Origin: Chitinophagaceae bacterium
GTDB lineage: Bacteria; Bacteroidota; Bacteroidia; Chitinophagales; Chitinophagaceae
Length of the DNA stretch: 64,000 nt
Direction: 5' to 3'
Assembly (NCBI GenBank): GCA_016710935.1
Contig: JADJTY010000014.1
Coordinates: 159,501 to 223,500, forward strand
Shown here: positions 1 through 9,508 of the stretch, piece by piece
How the letters are laid out: each line of letters opens with the position of its first letter
How positions within the stretch are numbered: the stretch's first letter is position 1
The notes under the pieces: generated by a model
Database searches by the model: none
Told to the model about the DNA's origin: nothing
What the model saw: only the letters and a program-made list of their open reading frames with translations
Translations under genes and position numbers: made by a program

Positions 1-2958
1 GCCGGCAGTTTGTACACTGTGGCGCAGATCATCCATGGCACGTAAATGTTCTTTCCAGGCATCATCAATTAAAGCCAGGGTGATGTTACGTTCCAGCGCA
101 TCGTTCAACTCTCTTCCTTCGGTTGCCAAATATTTATCCAAATTGGCCAAAGCCTGAATTTGTTTTTTACCATCGGTAAATGGCACGGCTACATTTTCAA
201 TATGATTGCCCTGTTCTTTGCGTATGTTTTTAATGATTGGCAATGTTTGCTGTACCATGGTATCTGTTTTTCTGCGGTACTGTGTTACTGCTTCTTCATA
301 CAGGCGGTCGCTGAGCGAATTCACATCTTCTTTATCCAGTTCTTCGGCTGTAATAGTAGTATCAATGCCGAAATTTACAATGGCTGCCAGTTTAAATCCA
401 TCATGGTCATTTCCTTCTTTAAAAGAATTCACCAGTCCGTTGGCAACAGAATAAAATGAATTATCCAGGTCAAGTGCAAGCCGTTCTCCAAACAAAGCAT
501 GGTTACGTTTTTTGTAAACCACGTTACGTTGTTTATTCATCACATCATCATACTCCAGCAATCTTTTACGAATGCCAAAGTTATTTTCCTCTACTTTCTT
601 TTGTGCCCTTTCAATTGATTTGGTGATCATGCTATGCTGTATCACTTCACCTTCTTTATAACCCATACGATCCATGAGGCCGGCAATACGCTCACTGCCA
701 AACATACGCATCAGGTCATCTTCCAGCGATACAAAAAAGCTTGAACTACCGGGATCACCCTGTCTTCCGGCACGTCCACGCAACTGCCTGTCTACACGGC
801 GGCTTTCATGACGCTCCGTACCAATGATTGCCAAACCGCCTGCTTCTTTTACACCTGCACCTAATTTAATATCGGTACCACGACCAGCCATGTTGGTTGC
901 GATGGTTACTGCGCCCGCCAAACCGGCTTCTGCAACAACCTGTGCTTCTTTACTATGCTGCTTTGCATTCAATACATTGTGCGGAATATTCTTTTGCTTC
1001 AGCATTCTTGCCAGCAATTCACTTACCTCAACTGATGTAGTACCAACCAGCGAGGGCCTGCCGATACTTCTCAGCCTTTCTACTTCATCAATTACTGCCT
1101 TGTATTTTTCACGCTTGGTTTTGTACACATAATCCTGCTCATCTTTCCGTATCACATTTACATTGGTAGGAATGGTTACCACGTCCAGTTTGTAAATGCT
1201 CCAGAATTCACCTGCTTCGGTTTCGGCAGTACCGGTCATACCACAAAGTTTGTGATACATACGGAAGTAGTTTTGTAAAGTAACGGTAGCGTATGTTTGA
1301 GTAGATGCCTCGATCTTTACATTTTCTTTTGCTTCAATAGCCTGGTGTAAACCATCAGAATAACGGCGGCCATCAAGGATACGACCAGTTTGTTCATCTA
1401 CGATCTTCACTGCATCTTCCATAACCACATACTCAACATCTTTATCAAATAACGTATAGGCTTTTAATAACTGCTGTACGGTATGAATACGGTCAGCTTT
1501 TAATGAATAATCATTCAGCAGCGCCTCTTTGTTTTGCAGTTTTTCTTCCGGGCTTACATCACTCTTTTCAATCTCTGCCAGTTTAGTAGCAATATCCGGT
1601 ATGATAAAAAATTCAGGATCTTCTCCACTTCTGGTAATCAGTTGAATACCCTGGTCGGTGAGATCAACCTGGTTGTTTTTTTCATCAATATTGAAAAACA
1701 ATTCCGCATCTACCTTGGGCATTTCTTTTTGCTGATCGGCTAAATAATAATTTTCGCTTTTCTGCAATTTCACCCGGTTGCCGGGTTCACTTAAAAATTT
1801 AATTAAAGCACTGTTCTTTGGCAAACCACGGTGAGCACGCATTAACGCCAGGCCACCATCTTTAGGATCATCATTGCCTTCGGCTATTTTTTTCTTGGCT
1901 TCAATTAAAAATTGATTTACCGCTTTTCGCTGTGCATCTACTAATTTTTCAATCCTTGGTTTCAGGTCGAAGAACTGTTGTGTGTTATCACTATGTCCAA
2001 CCGGGCCACTAATGATCAAAGGCGTTCGGGCATCATCGATCAACACACTATCTACCTCATCCACCATGGCAAAATGATGTTTGCGCTGTACCATTTCGTT
2101 GGGTGTGTGCACCATATTATCACGCAGGTAATCAAAACCAAATTCGTTGTTGGTACCATAAATAATATCGGCATTGTAGGCATTGCGGCGGGCATCACCG
2201 TTGGGTTCGTGTTTGTCAATACAATCAACACGCAGGCCTAAAAATTCAAAGATGGGTCCGTTCCATTCTCCATCTCTTCGTGCCAGGTAATCATTCACAG
2301 TTACAATGTGCACACCCTCACCGCTTAATGCATTTAAGTATGCAGGTAATGTACTCACCAGCGTTTTACCCTCACCGGTAGCCATTTCGGCAATTTTGCC
2401 GCTGTGCAAAACCATACCACCAATCAACTGCACATCATAGTGTACCATGTTCCAGGTAACTTTGGTGCCGCCTGCCGTCCAGCTGTTTTTATAAATCGCC
2501 TTATCGCCTTCAATGGTAAGGCTGTCTTTTTTTGTAGCCAGCAATCTGTCTAATTCAGTGGCTATTACTTCCAGTGTTTCATTCTCTTTAAAGCGCCTGC
2601 TGGTTTCTTTTACCACGGCAAAAGCTTCGGGTAAAAGTTCCTGCAGCACCACTTCCAGTTCCTTGTCTTTATCTTTTTTTAATTCGTCGATCTCTTTATA
2701 AAAAACATCTTTGCCATTAATGTCTTCAACAGGCAGCTCTTCAGCAGCTTTTTGCTTATCGGCAATTTCAGTATTTATTTTGTGGAGATGTTCAGCAATG
2801 CGCTGTTTAAATTCTGCAGTCTTATTACGCAGTTCGTCATTGCTCAGCGTTTGATACTGGTTGAAAAACTGGTTGATCTGGTCAACCACCGGTCGTATTT
2901 TTTTTACGTCTTTTTCGCTTTTATTGCCGCCAAAAAGTTTCGAAATCATTCCTATCAT
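1..2958 (-). CDS. secA: Preprotein translocase ATPase SecA (3' end outside window)
   Basis: SecA is the cytoplasmic ATPase that drives unfolded preproteins through SecYEG. The reading frame is open on the minus strand from the ATG at 2958 to the window edge, 986 codons. It shows the Walker A motif MATGEGKT at residues 192-199, the Walker B DEVD at 300-303 and the GMTGT motif of the second motor half near residue 573, followed by the GRAGRQGDPG region. The C-terminus (wing/linker and any SEC-C zinc tail, roughly the last 100 residues expected for this phylum) is beyond base 1. A second in-frame ATG sits 9 bases downstream of the first. It stands alone here, with a 248-base gap upstream. Identity is certain; completeness cannot be judged. 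Confidence 0.97.
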   Translation of the reverse strand, partial: MIGMISKLFGGNKSEKDVKKIRPVVDQINQFFNQYQTLSNDELRNKTAEFKQRIAEHLHKINTEIADKQKAAEELPVEDINGKDVFYKEIDELKKDKDKELEVVLQELLPEAFAVVKETSRRFKENETLEVIATELDRLLATKKDSLTIEGDKAIYKNSWTAGGTKVTWNMVHYDVQLIGGMVLHSGKIAEMATGEGKTLVSTLPAYLNALSGEGVHIVTVNDYLARRDGEWNGPIFEFLGLRVDCIDKHEPNGDARRNAYNADIIYGTNNEFGFDYLRDNMVHTPNEMVQRKHHFAMVDEVDSVLIDDARTPLIISGPVGHSDNTQQFFDLKPRIEKLVDAQRKAVNQFLIEAKKKIAEGNDDPKDGGLALMRAHRGLPKNSALIKFLSEPGNRVKLQKSENYYLADQQKEMPKVDAELFFNIDEKNNQVDLTDQGIQLITRSGEDPEFFIIPDIATKLAEIEKSDVSPEEKLQNKEALLNDYSLKADRIHTVQQLLKAYTLFDKDVEYVVMEDAVKIVDEQTGRILDGRRYSDGLHQAIEAKENVKIEASTQTYATVTLQNYFRMYHKLCGMTGTAETEAGEFWSIYKLDVVTIPTNVNVIRKDEQDYVYKTKREKYKAVIDEVERLRSIGRPSLVGTTSVEVSELLARMLKQKNIPHNVLNAKQHSKEAQVVAEAGLAGAVTIATNMAGRGTDIKLGAGVKEAGGLAIIGTERHESRRVDRQLRGRAGRQGDPGSSSFFVSLEDDLMRMFGSERIAGLMDRMGYKEGEVIQHSMITKSIERAQKKVEENNFGIRKRLLEYDDVMNKQRNVVYKKRNHALFGERLALDLDNSFYSVANGLVNSFKEGNDHDGFKLAAIVNFGIDTTITAEELDKEDVNSLSDRLYEEAVTQYRRKTDTMVQQTLPIIKNIRKEQGNHIENVAVPFTDGKKQIQALANLDKYLATEGRELNDALERNITLALIDDAWKEHLRAMDDLRHSVQTAG

Positions 2959-3086
2959 AACATTCAGTATTGTTGGGTATTCTTTAATTTCTGATTAATC
3001 AGGAGTCTTATATTGTCAAATATGGTGCAGAAAACATTTTTGAGCCATAATGACAGCGCCTGACCCCGTTTTTTTGAGGCGGGCGA

Positions 3087-3094
3087 CAAAGGTA
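3087..3094 (-). promoter_or_regulatory. Predicted -7 box of secA
   Basis: On the minus strand these bases read TACCTTTG, a perfect match to the Bacteroidota -7 consensus TAnnTTTG. It would give a leader of about 120 bases before the secA start. I see no clear TTG at the -33 position, so the call rests on the -7 box alone. Confidence 0.4.
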
Positions 3095-3206
3095 GTAAAT
3101 GTTTGGTGTTTCGGTTGGAGTAGTTGACAGCCGGTTTTTATCTGTTTGTGATATTATTAACGAACCTTTTTACATCTTAGCGTATGAACAATAAACCCAT
3201 TGTAAA

Positions 3207-3908
3207 ATGCATTATCGTAAACCAGTTTTGGCAGCCTTGCTGCTTATTTTTACCAGCCTTTTTGCCTGCAACAGCAGCGAAATAGGCGAAAGCAAGGATG
3301 TAAACCAGGATAAGATCTATATGGATTACCATATTGCTTATACAGAAGGAGACGATCAGGTTGCACTTAATTTTCAGTACCGCTTTGCCGGAGCAGCTGG
3401 TACAACCCTGGTTTTAAATAACCCGAGCCAGGTAATACTGGATGGAGAAATATTAAAAGTAGACAGCAGTAAATATGGCGGGGCTTTTTACACAGTGAAT
3501 AAAAACCACCATACTTTTTTAGGCAAGCACAACATTCAGTTTACCGATATAAACGGCAAACATTTTGAAAACAGTTTTGTATTTGCACCTTTCACGCTCG
3601 TAAACCTCCCTGCAACTGCCGATCGTAATAAAGACCTGGTTGTTTCTTTTACCATCAATGGCTTAAATGCTGCTGATGATATTGAAATTAACAGTGTTGA
3701 TACCGACAGCAGTTTTCACTATCACCAATCTGGAACCAATACCAGTGCAACTATACCGGCATTGGATTTAAAACGGCAAAAGAATGCTGATGTAAGTTTT
3801 GAAGCTACCATTTACCGGAAAATACCACTTACCCAAACTACAGCAGAAGGCGGCACATTACAGCTAACTTACCGGCTTAAGCCTGTAAAAATAAAATTGC
3901 AGCCTTAA
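3207..3908 (+). CDS. Hypothetical lipoprotein
   Basis: A 233-residue protein that I do not recognise. It begins with a short basic segment and a hydrophobic stretch ending in the lipobox LFAC (Cys about residue 21), so it is probably lipidated and attached to a periplasmic or outer-membrane face. The rest is rich in Thr, Asn and beta-forming residues without transmembrane segments, and suggests a beta-sandwich fold. The next gene also encodes an exported or membrane protein on the same strand 45 bases on, so the two may be co-transcribed. No catalytic motif is visible. Confidence 0.75.
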   Translation: MHYRKPVLAALLLIFTSLFACNSSEIGESKDVNQDKIYMDYHIAYTEGDDQVALNFQYRFAGAAGTTLVLNNPSQVILDGEILKVDSSKYGGAFYTVNKNHHTFLGKHNIQFTDINGKHFENSFVFAPFTLVNLPATADRNKDLVVSFTINGLNAADDIEINSVDTDSSFHYHQSGTNTSATIPALDLKRQKNADVSFEATIYRKIPLTQTTAEGGTLQLTYRLKPVKIKLQP

Positions 3909-3953
3909 ACAAACTCAACAGTTTATTGTTACGTATTTTCTAAAAACACAAAT

Positions 3954-4547
3954 ATGCAAAAAATAATACTGCTGGTATGCCTGGTTGCAGGTTCACTGCA
4001 ATCCTTTTCTCAAAAATCAGATCTGGCAACCTTTGAAAAAGAACGTATCCGCTACAGCAAAAATGCCATGGTTGGCCTTGCAGGCTGGTCGGTTGCAAAC
4101 ATAGTAGGTAGTGGTATAGCTACCAACACCCGAAATAAAGAGATGCGCTATTTTCACCAGATGAATGTGATGTGGGGCGGTATCAACCTGGCCATTGCAG
4201 GTTTAGGATACTGGGGTGCCGGCAGGGAAAAAATAGATAACCCAACCATGGAATCTGTACTTAAACATCAGCGCAAAATTGAGAAAACCTACCTGATCAA
4301 TGCCGGTTTGGATGTAGTTTATATAGGATCGGGCCTCCTGATGAACAAAACCAGCAACAATCAAAAAAATCCGGAACAATTTAAAGGATACGGCAACTCC
4401 CTTATGGTGCAGGGCGGCTTTTTATTATTGTACGATGCGGTGATGTATGCCATACATCGCAAACATGCTAAACAATTAAAAGTTATGGACAATAAACTTA
4501 CGTTCAATGCCGGACCGGGTGCAGTATCTCTGACCTATAAATTTTAG
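3954..4547 (+). CDS. Hypothetical membrane protein, possibly DUF6992-like
   Basis: A 197-residue protein with an N-terminal signal-like segment ending near SQK (residue 20) and at least three later hydrophobic stretches (about 38-55, 68-85 and 145-165) containing conserved-looking Gly/Trp residues. The layout resembles a family of small Bacteroidota membrane proteins of unknown function; the DUF6992 name is from memory and uncertain. It follows the lipoprotein gene by 45 bases and ends 122 bases before the outer-membrane protein gene. Confidence 0.7.
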   Translation: MQKIILLVCLVAGSLQSFSQKSDLATFEKERIRYSKNAMVGLAGWSVANIVGSGIATNTRNKEMRYFHQMNVMWGGINLAIAGLGYWGAGREKIDNPTMESVLKHQRKIEKTYLINAGLDVVYIGSGLLMNKTSNNQKNPEQFKGYGNSLMVQGGFLLLYDAVMYAIHRKHAKQLKVMDNKLTFNAGPGAVSLTYKF

Positions 4548-4669
4548 GACCGGCCTTTTTACAATGTTAAGGATTACCCAAAAGATTTGCCTTTCATCAA
4601 ATTAAATTCCTGCATATGAATTACTAGTTCTATTTTTACACGAATAAATTCGTATATATACTGTTTTGT

Positions 4670-7555
4670 ATGAGGAAAATTATACTCTCACTTATTGTGA
4701 TCTTTTTGGGTTTTTCAGCCAATGCCCAGGTAAAAGGCATCCTGATAGATTCTGCCAGCAAAAAACCTATTGACAATGCAGTGGTGGCATTGGTGGTAAA
4801 AGCTAACCCAACCGATACCAGCTATGCATTTACCGATGATAAAGGCCAGTTCAGGTTTGATGTAGTTCCAACTTCTCCCTTCTCTGTAATTATACGCCAC
4901 ATGGGTTATTGGCCCAAAGCTAAATATGTGCCGGTAAGCAAGGCCGAAAAAACAATTGATGTAGGCAGTTTTATTTTAGCTCAGGATGCAAAATTATTAA
5001 GTGAGGTTGTGGTAGAGGCACCAGCCATTGTTGTAAAAGAAGACACCATTGAATATAACGCATCGTCCTTTAAAGTTAAAGAAGGGGCCCTTGTAGAAGA
5101 TCTTATTAAAAAAATGCCCGGCATACAGGTAGATAGGGATGGTAATGTAACTGCCCAGGGCAAAGCCGTTACCCGCGTAAAAGTAAACGGTAAAGATTTT
5201 TTTGGTGGCGATGTAAAAACGGCCACCAGGGAATTACCTGCCAATATTGTAGATAAGATCCAGATCATTGATGATTATGGCGACCAGGCAACGGTGAGCG
5301 GCATTAAAGATGGCGATCCGGATAAAGTGATGAACATCCAGATTAAAAAAGACAAGAACAAAGGTTTTTTTGGAAGGGTAACAGGTGGTTATGGTACGGA
5401 TGACCGCTACCAGGGTTCATTCAACGGTAATTACTTTAATAACAATACGCAGATATCTGTTTTAGGCAACAGTAACAATACCAATACCTCGCTCTTTAAT
5501 TTTGGTGGTGGTGGCAACCGTGGCGCTACCAGTATGATGCGTAGCGGCATCAGTGCCATGAGCGATATGGGTGGTATGGGTGCCATGAACAACATGATGC
5601 AGCAAGGCGGCAGTGGTGGCAGTTCACCTGCATTCACCGGTGGCAGTAATGCCGGTATTTCTACCACCAATTCATTTGGTTTTAATTACCGCGACCAATG
5701 GAGCAAAAGGATAAGTGTGTACGGCAGTTATTCTTACAATCATAAAAATACGGACCAGGTTCAAAACAGTTACGAAACTAATAACACTACGCTGATCAAT
5801 AATAACCAGGATCTGAATTCTTTAACCAGGGGCAACAGCCACCGTTTTACATTTAATGTAGAATACCAGATTGATTCTTTTAATTACCTGAAAGTGAGTC
5901 CCAGTATTAATTACAGTGGCAGCGACGCCAACAGCAGGACCAGTTTTGATTATAAGAGACCCGATGGTACCAAAACACTGGATGGATCAAATAAAAACCT
6001 AAACGGCTCCGAAGCACCAAACCTGGCAGCCACCATTTTATACAATCATAAATTCAGAAAGCGTGGCCGTAATTTCTCAGCCAGCATCACATTAGGTACC
6101 AGCCAAAATAATTCAGAGCAGGATGTAACCAATTTAAGTACACAATACCAGCCTTTCACATTCAACAGAAACACTTTTCAGTTTACCGACCAGGAGAACA
6201 ACAATTACAATTATGGCGTACGGTTCACATATTCTGAACCCATAAATAAATTCCGCAGCCTCGATTTCAGCTTCTCACATAATTTAAATTATGGCAGAAA
6301 CGACCGCAAGACATTCAATGTAGATTCTGCCACGCAGGTAAAAACCTTAAATAACTTCTTAAGTAACGATTATGAAAATAATTTTTACAATAACCGCATC
6401 GGGGTTTCACTGCGAACAACTAAGAAGAAATATAATTACACCCTGGGTATTAGTGTGCAGCCTGTAAACTTACAGGGCAAATCATTAACCCGCGACAGTG
6501 CTTACAAAACCATAAAACGAGCCAATGTTTTTCCAATTGCCAGGCTGGTATATAATTTCAGCCGCACAAAAACATTGAATGCCAGTTATAATGGAAACGC
6601 CAGTCAGCCCAGCTTTAGCCAGTTACAGCCGGTACAGGATTTTACCAATCCGCAAGCAACTACCGTTGGTAATCCAAACCTTAAACCCTCTATTAACCAC
6701 AACCTGAACCTGAGTTACAACAATTTTAATTTTGTATCGGGTAAAGTGATATTTACCAACTTAACTGTAAGCACTATCCGCAACCAGATCGTAAATAAAA
6801 CAGCCCGGCGTGATAGCCTGGGGTCAGTTATTTCCATCCCCGAAAATGCAAATGGTTTTTACAATGTTTTAGGTTTTTATGCTTACTCAAAGCCATTCAA
6901 AAACAGGAAATATGTAATTAATTTCAATGGCAGTTTAAACTTCAATCGTAATATCAGTTTAACCGACAGTGTGCGTATCATCGGCAATTCGCTGGAGCAA
7001 AATCTTAACCGCCGTAAAATAAACGGCAACAACTGGATAATTACCCAGGGCTTTAATTTTGAGTATAACTACAAAGACATACTGGAACTGGGAACCGGTG
7101 TCAGCTACAGTTTAAATGACAATACATTCAAAAGTGCTGATGGTAACTCATTAACCGGCTTTCAAAATACCACCAGCAATGCCTGGACCCTGAGCAGCAA
7201 TATGAACCTGAATATTACCAAAACCCTGGTATTAAAGTATGATTTTGATTACACCATAAATTCAGGGTTGGCCAGCGGCGTAAACGGAAACCTGGCCATC
7301 ATGAATGCTTCACTGGAAAAGCAACTGTTTAAAAAGAAGAATGGCATCATCAGGCTGGCTGCATTTGATCTGTTTAATCAAAACAGTAATATAAGCCGCA
7401 ATGTAAGCGGCCCCTCTATTATTGATACCCGTACCAACCGACTTACCCGGTATTTTATGGCAACATTCACCTATCGTTTGCAAAGATTTGCGGGGCAAAC
7501 TATTCAGGGACCGGGCATGGATATCAGGAGAATGGGCCCTCCACCCAAATTTTAG
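4670..7555 (+). CDS. Outer-membrane beta-barrel protein with carboxypeptidase-regulatory-like N-terminus
   Basis: This 961-residue protein has a signal peptide (residues 1-20, ending ANAQ), an Ig-like carboxypeptidase-regulatory domain (about 21-105), a plug-like segment (about 110-230, with VKVNGKDFFGGD) and then a long barrel region of alternating Asn/Tyr-rich strands to the C-terminus. That order is typical of the TonB-dependent-receptor-related outer-membrane barrel family of Bacteroidota. A Gly/Met-rich low-complexity stretch lies at about residues 280-325. No SusD-like partner is adjacent, so it is not an obvious polysaccharide-utilisation locus. Substrate unknown. Confidence 0.85.
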   Translation: MRKIILSLIVIFLGFSANAQVKGILIDSASKKPIDNAVVALVVKANPTDTSYAFTDDKGQFRFDVVPTSPFSVIIRHMGYWPKAKYVPVSKAEKTIDVGSFILAQDAKLLSEVVVEAPAIVVKEDTIEYNASSFKVKEGALVEDLIKKMPGIQVDRDGNVTAQGKAVTRVKVNGKDFFGGDVKTATRELPANIVDKIQIIDDYGDQATVSGIKDGDPDKVMNIQIKKDKNKGFFGRVTGGYGTDDRYQGSFNGNYFNNNTQISVLGNSNNTNTSLFNFGGGGNRGATSMMRSGISAMSDMGGMGAMNNMMQQGGSGGSSPAFTGGSNAGISTTNSFGFNYRDQWSKRISVYGSYSYNHKNTDQVQNSYETNNTTLINNNQDLNSLTRGNSHRFTFNVEYQIDSFNYLKVSPSINYSGSDANSRTSFDYKRPDGTKTLDGSNKNLNGSEAPNLAATILYNHKFRKRGRNFSASITLGTSQNNSEQDVTNLSTQYQPFTFNRNTFQFTDQENNNYNYGVRFTYSEPINKFRSLDFSFSHNLNYGRNDRKTFNVDSATQVKTLNNFLSNDYENNFYNNRIGVSLRTTKKKYNYTLGISVQPVNLQGKSLTRDSAYKTIKRANVFPIARLVYNFSRTKTLNASYNGNASQPSFSQLQPVQDFTNPQATTVGNPNLKPSINHNLNLSYNNFNFVSGKVIFTNLTVSTIRNQIVNKTARRDSLGSVISIPENANGFYNVLGFYAYSKPFKNRKYVINFNGSLNFNRNISLTDSVRIIGNSLEQNLNRRKINGNNWIITQGFNFEYNYKDILELGTGVSYSLNDNTFKSADGNSLTGFQNTTSNAWTLSSNMNLNITKTLVLKYDFDYTINSGLASGVNGNLAIMNASLEKQLFKKKNGIIRLAAFDLFNQNSNISRNVSGPSIIDTRTNRLTRYFMATFTYRLQRFAGQTIQGPGMDIRRMGPPPKF

Positions 7556-7577
7556 GTATAAAACATGTTAGTTTAAA

Positions 7578-7605
7578 ATTGCTATTTGCCAATTGCAAAT
7601 TGCCC
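7578..7605. repeat. Heptanucleotide array upstream of atpG
   Basis: Four 7-base units in strict register, of the form ATTGCTA then TTTGCCA and so on, each beginning ATTG or TTTG. The same ATTGnnn pattern recurs at 27337-27371 and 51453-51487. Here it overlaps the predicted -33 element of the atpG promoter. Confidence 0.7.
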
Positions 7606-7622
7606 TTTTTCTTATACCTTTG
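7593..7622 (+). promoter_or_regulatory. Predicted atpG promoter
   Basis: TTG at 7593-7595, a 19-base spacer, then TACCTTTG at 7615-7622, a perfect match to TAnnTTTG. Transcription would begin about 45-50 bases before the atpG start codon. The -33 element lies inside a 7-base repeat array, so changes in unit number would alter the promoter upstream region. Confidence 0.55.
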
Positions 7623-7676
7623 CCACCCTAAAAGCTGCCATGTGGCATATACTGTTAATTTAACCAGGAAATTACT

Positions 7677-8559
7677 ATGAGTGGTGCATTAAAAGAGGTT
7701 CGTAACCGGATCAAGAGCGTACAAAGTACACAGCAAATTACCAAAGCCATGAAAATGGTGAGTGCGGCAAAGCTTCGCCGTGCCCAGGATGCCATTACCC
7801 AAATGCGTCCCTACGCCCAAAAGCTACAGGAAATGCTGAGCAATATTGTAAGCAACGGCGATGGCGATGTGAATATGGCGTTGGCCACCGAGCGCCCGGT
7901 TGAAAACGTGATGATCATTGTGGTTACCAGTGACCGTGGTTTGTGTGGTGGTTATAACAGTAACCTGATCAAACTGGCCAAGCAGGTTATCGCTGAAAAA
8001 TATTCAGTCACAGGCCGCAAAAGGAAAAGTGCAGATATTACCAATCGGTAAAAAAGGATACGAGAATTTTACCAAAGGCGGCGCTAAAGTCGTTAATCAA
8101 TACTGGGATATTTTTACAGGGTTAAGTTTTGAAAAAGTACAGACTGCTGCAAAGCACGCTATGGATGCTTTTGCCAATAAAGAGGTTGATGCCGTAGAAT
8201 TGATATATAGTGAATTTAAAAATGCTGCAACCCAGCGTTTTGTTGCGGAGCAATTTTTACCGGTATCCAAAGTTGCCAAAACTGAAGGACAGAAAAATGC
8301 TGACTTTATTTTTGAACCCGATAAGAATGTTTTGATAGCCGAGTTGATGCCCAAGATATTAAACACGCAATTATTTAAAGCTACGCTGGATGCCAATGCC
8401 AGTGAGCATGGTGCCCGTATGACGGCCATGGACAAGGCCAGCGATAACGCCAACGAATTATTGAAATCATTAAAGATCAGCTACAACCGTGCAAGACAGG
8501 CTGCCATTACAACCGAGTTAACGGAGATTGTAAGTGGTGCGGCAGCTTTGCAAGGTTAA
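7677..8559 (+). CDS. atpG: ATP synthase F1 subunit gamma, broken by a single-base frameshift
   Basis: AtpG is the central rotor shaft of F1-ATPase. The first frame (7677-8051) starts MSGALKEVRNRIKSV, the classic gamma N-terminus, and carries the SDRGLCGGYN region. The second frame (open to 8559) continues with ILPIGKKGYENF and ends with the gamma C-terminal helix (SYNRARQAAITTELTEIVSGA). Skipping one base at about 8004, in tattcag, joins them as EKYQSQAAKGKVQIL, which fits the family; the corrected gene is 882 bases, 293 residues. A lone extra base in an essential gene is most simply a sequence or assembly error. No other atp gene is adjacent; scpB follows. Confidence 0.93.
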
Positions 8560-8570
8560 ACCCCCTAGCC

Positions 8571-8640
8571 TCCGCCAGCTGGCGGAGAAACAGGAAAAAC
8601 ATTTTTATAACATAAAACATATACTCCGCCGGTTGGCGGA
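8571..8640. repeat. Two copies of a TCCGCC...GGCGGA palindrome
   Basis: The perfect 16-base palindrome TCCGCCAGCTGGCGGA lies at 8571-8586 and a variant, TCCGCCGGTTGGCGGA, at 8625-8640. They fill the gap between atpG and scpB, the second ending 8 bases before the scpB start. A third copy sits at 45689-45704 between transhydrogenase genes. These look like a dispersed palindrome family. Confidence 0.75.
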
Positions 8641-8648
8641 ATAGGGGC

Positions 8649-9410
8649 ATGGAACTTTCAGAGATCATTCCACATATAGAAGCTTTAATTTTTGCCAGTG
8701 ATAAACCATTGAGCAATGAAGAAATTGTTGAACTGGTGAACAGCGCATTGGCTTTTATTGAAGACCGTGCCACCCGTGAGCAGGTTGATGCAGCTATTGA
8801 AGGAATTGGCGAAAAATACAGTGCCGAATTCTATGCTTTTGAACTGAAAGCAATTGGCGGCGGCTGGCAGTTTCTTACCAAAAAAGAATACCACAAAACC
8901 GTTGCCCAGCTTAATGGCGATAAATTTTTAAAACGCCTTTCTACCGCAGCGCTGGAAACCCTGGCCATTATTGCCTATAAACAACCCATTACCAAGAGTG
9001 AGATCGAATCAATACGCGGTGTGAATTGTGATTATGCCGTACAAAAATTACTCGAGAAAGACCTGGTAATTATTTCAGGCAGAAATGAGGATGCAGTTGG
9101 TAAACCGCTTATCTACGCCACATCAAAATCATTTATGGATTATTTCGGCATCAACAGTGCCGAAGACCTGCCTAAAATATCTGAGGTGTTGATGGAGGAA
9201 CTGGTTCAGGCAACAAATGTAAAAGAAGCAGAAGAAAATATGGAAGCGGAAAATGCTGTTGAAGAAGAAATGACAGTTGAAGACGAAATAATTGCCAATG
9301 AAGCTGCCATAGAAGAGGATACTGAAAATGTACTGGCGGTTACAGAAACCGGCGAGATCATTGAGGAAGTAAACGATGGCGATACATCCGAAGAGCAAAA
9401 AGAGATATAA
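8649..9410 (+). CDS. scpB: Segregation and condensation protein B
   Basis: ScpB dimerises and binds ScpA to form the SMC-kleisin condensin needed for chromosome segregation. The 253-residue product has the two winged-helix domains within about residues 1-180, including the diagnostic ALETLAIIAYKQPITKSEIE and the IRGVN segment. The remaining ~70 residues are a very acidic, Glu-rich tail that is probably disordered; core ScpB is shorter (about 180-200 residues). scpA is not adjacent. The start at 8649 is the first ATG and gives a normal ScpB N-terminus. Confidence 0.93.
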   Translation: MELSEIIPHIEALIFASDKPLSNEEIVELVNSALAFIEDRATREQVDAAIEGIGEKYSAEFYAFELKAIGGGWQFLTKKEYHKTVAQLNGDKFLKRLSTAALETLAIIAYKQPITKSEIESIRGVNCDYAVQKLLEKDLVIISGRNEDAVGKPLIYATSKSFMDYFGINSAEDLPKISEVLMEELVQATNVKEAEENMEAENAVEEEMTVEDEIIANEAAIEEDTENVLAVTETGEIIEEVNDGDTSEEQKEI

Positions 9411-9508
9411 CCCCATCTGATCAATATTTTAACTTAGGCATGATTATTTCATGCCTTTTGTTTTATACATTAATTGCATGTTGCATTAAAAGCTATTAAC
9501 TTTAAATA

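Noticed and set aside
4670..7555. SusC-type polysaccharide-utilisation locus
   Set aside because: No SusD-like lipoprotein, glycoside hydrolase or sensor gene is adjacent to the barrel protein.
7996..8031. Programmed +1 frameshift in atpG
   Set aside because: No recoding site or stimulatory structure is visible, and no programmed frameshift is known to me in atpG; an extra base by error is simpler.
8571..8640. TCCGCC palindromes considered as a terminator for atpG
   Set aside because: No T-tract follows either hairpin, and a further copy occurs in an unrelated gap, so a dispersed repeat explains them better.
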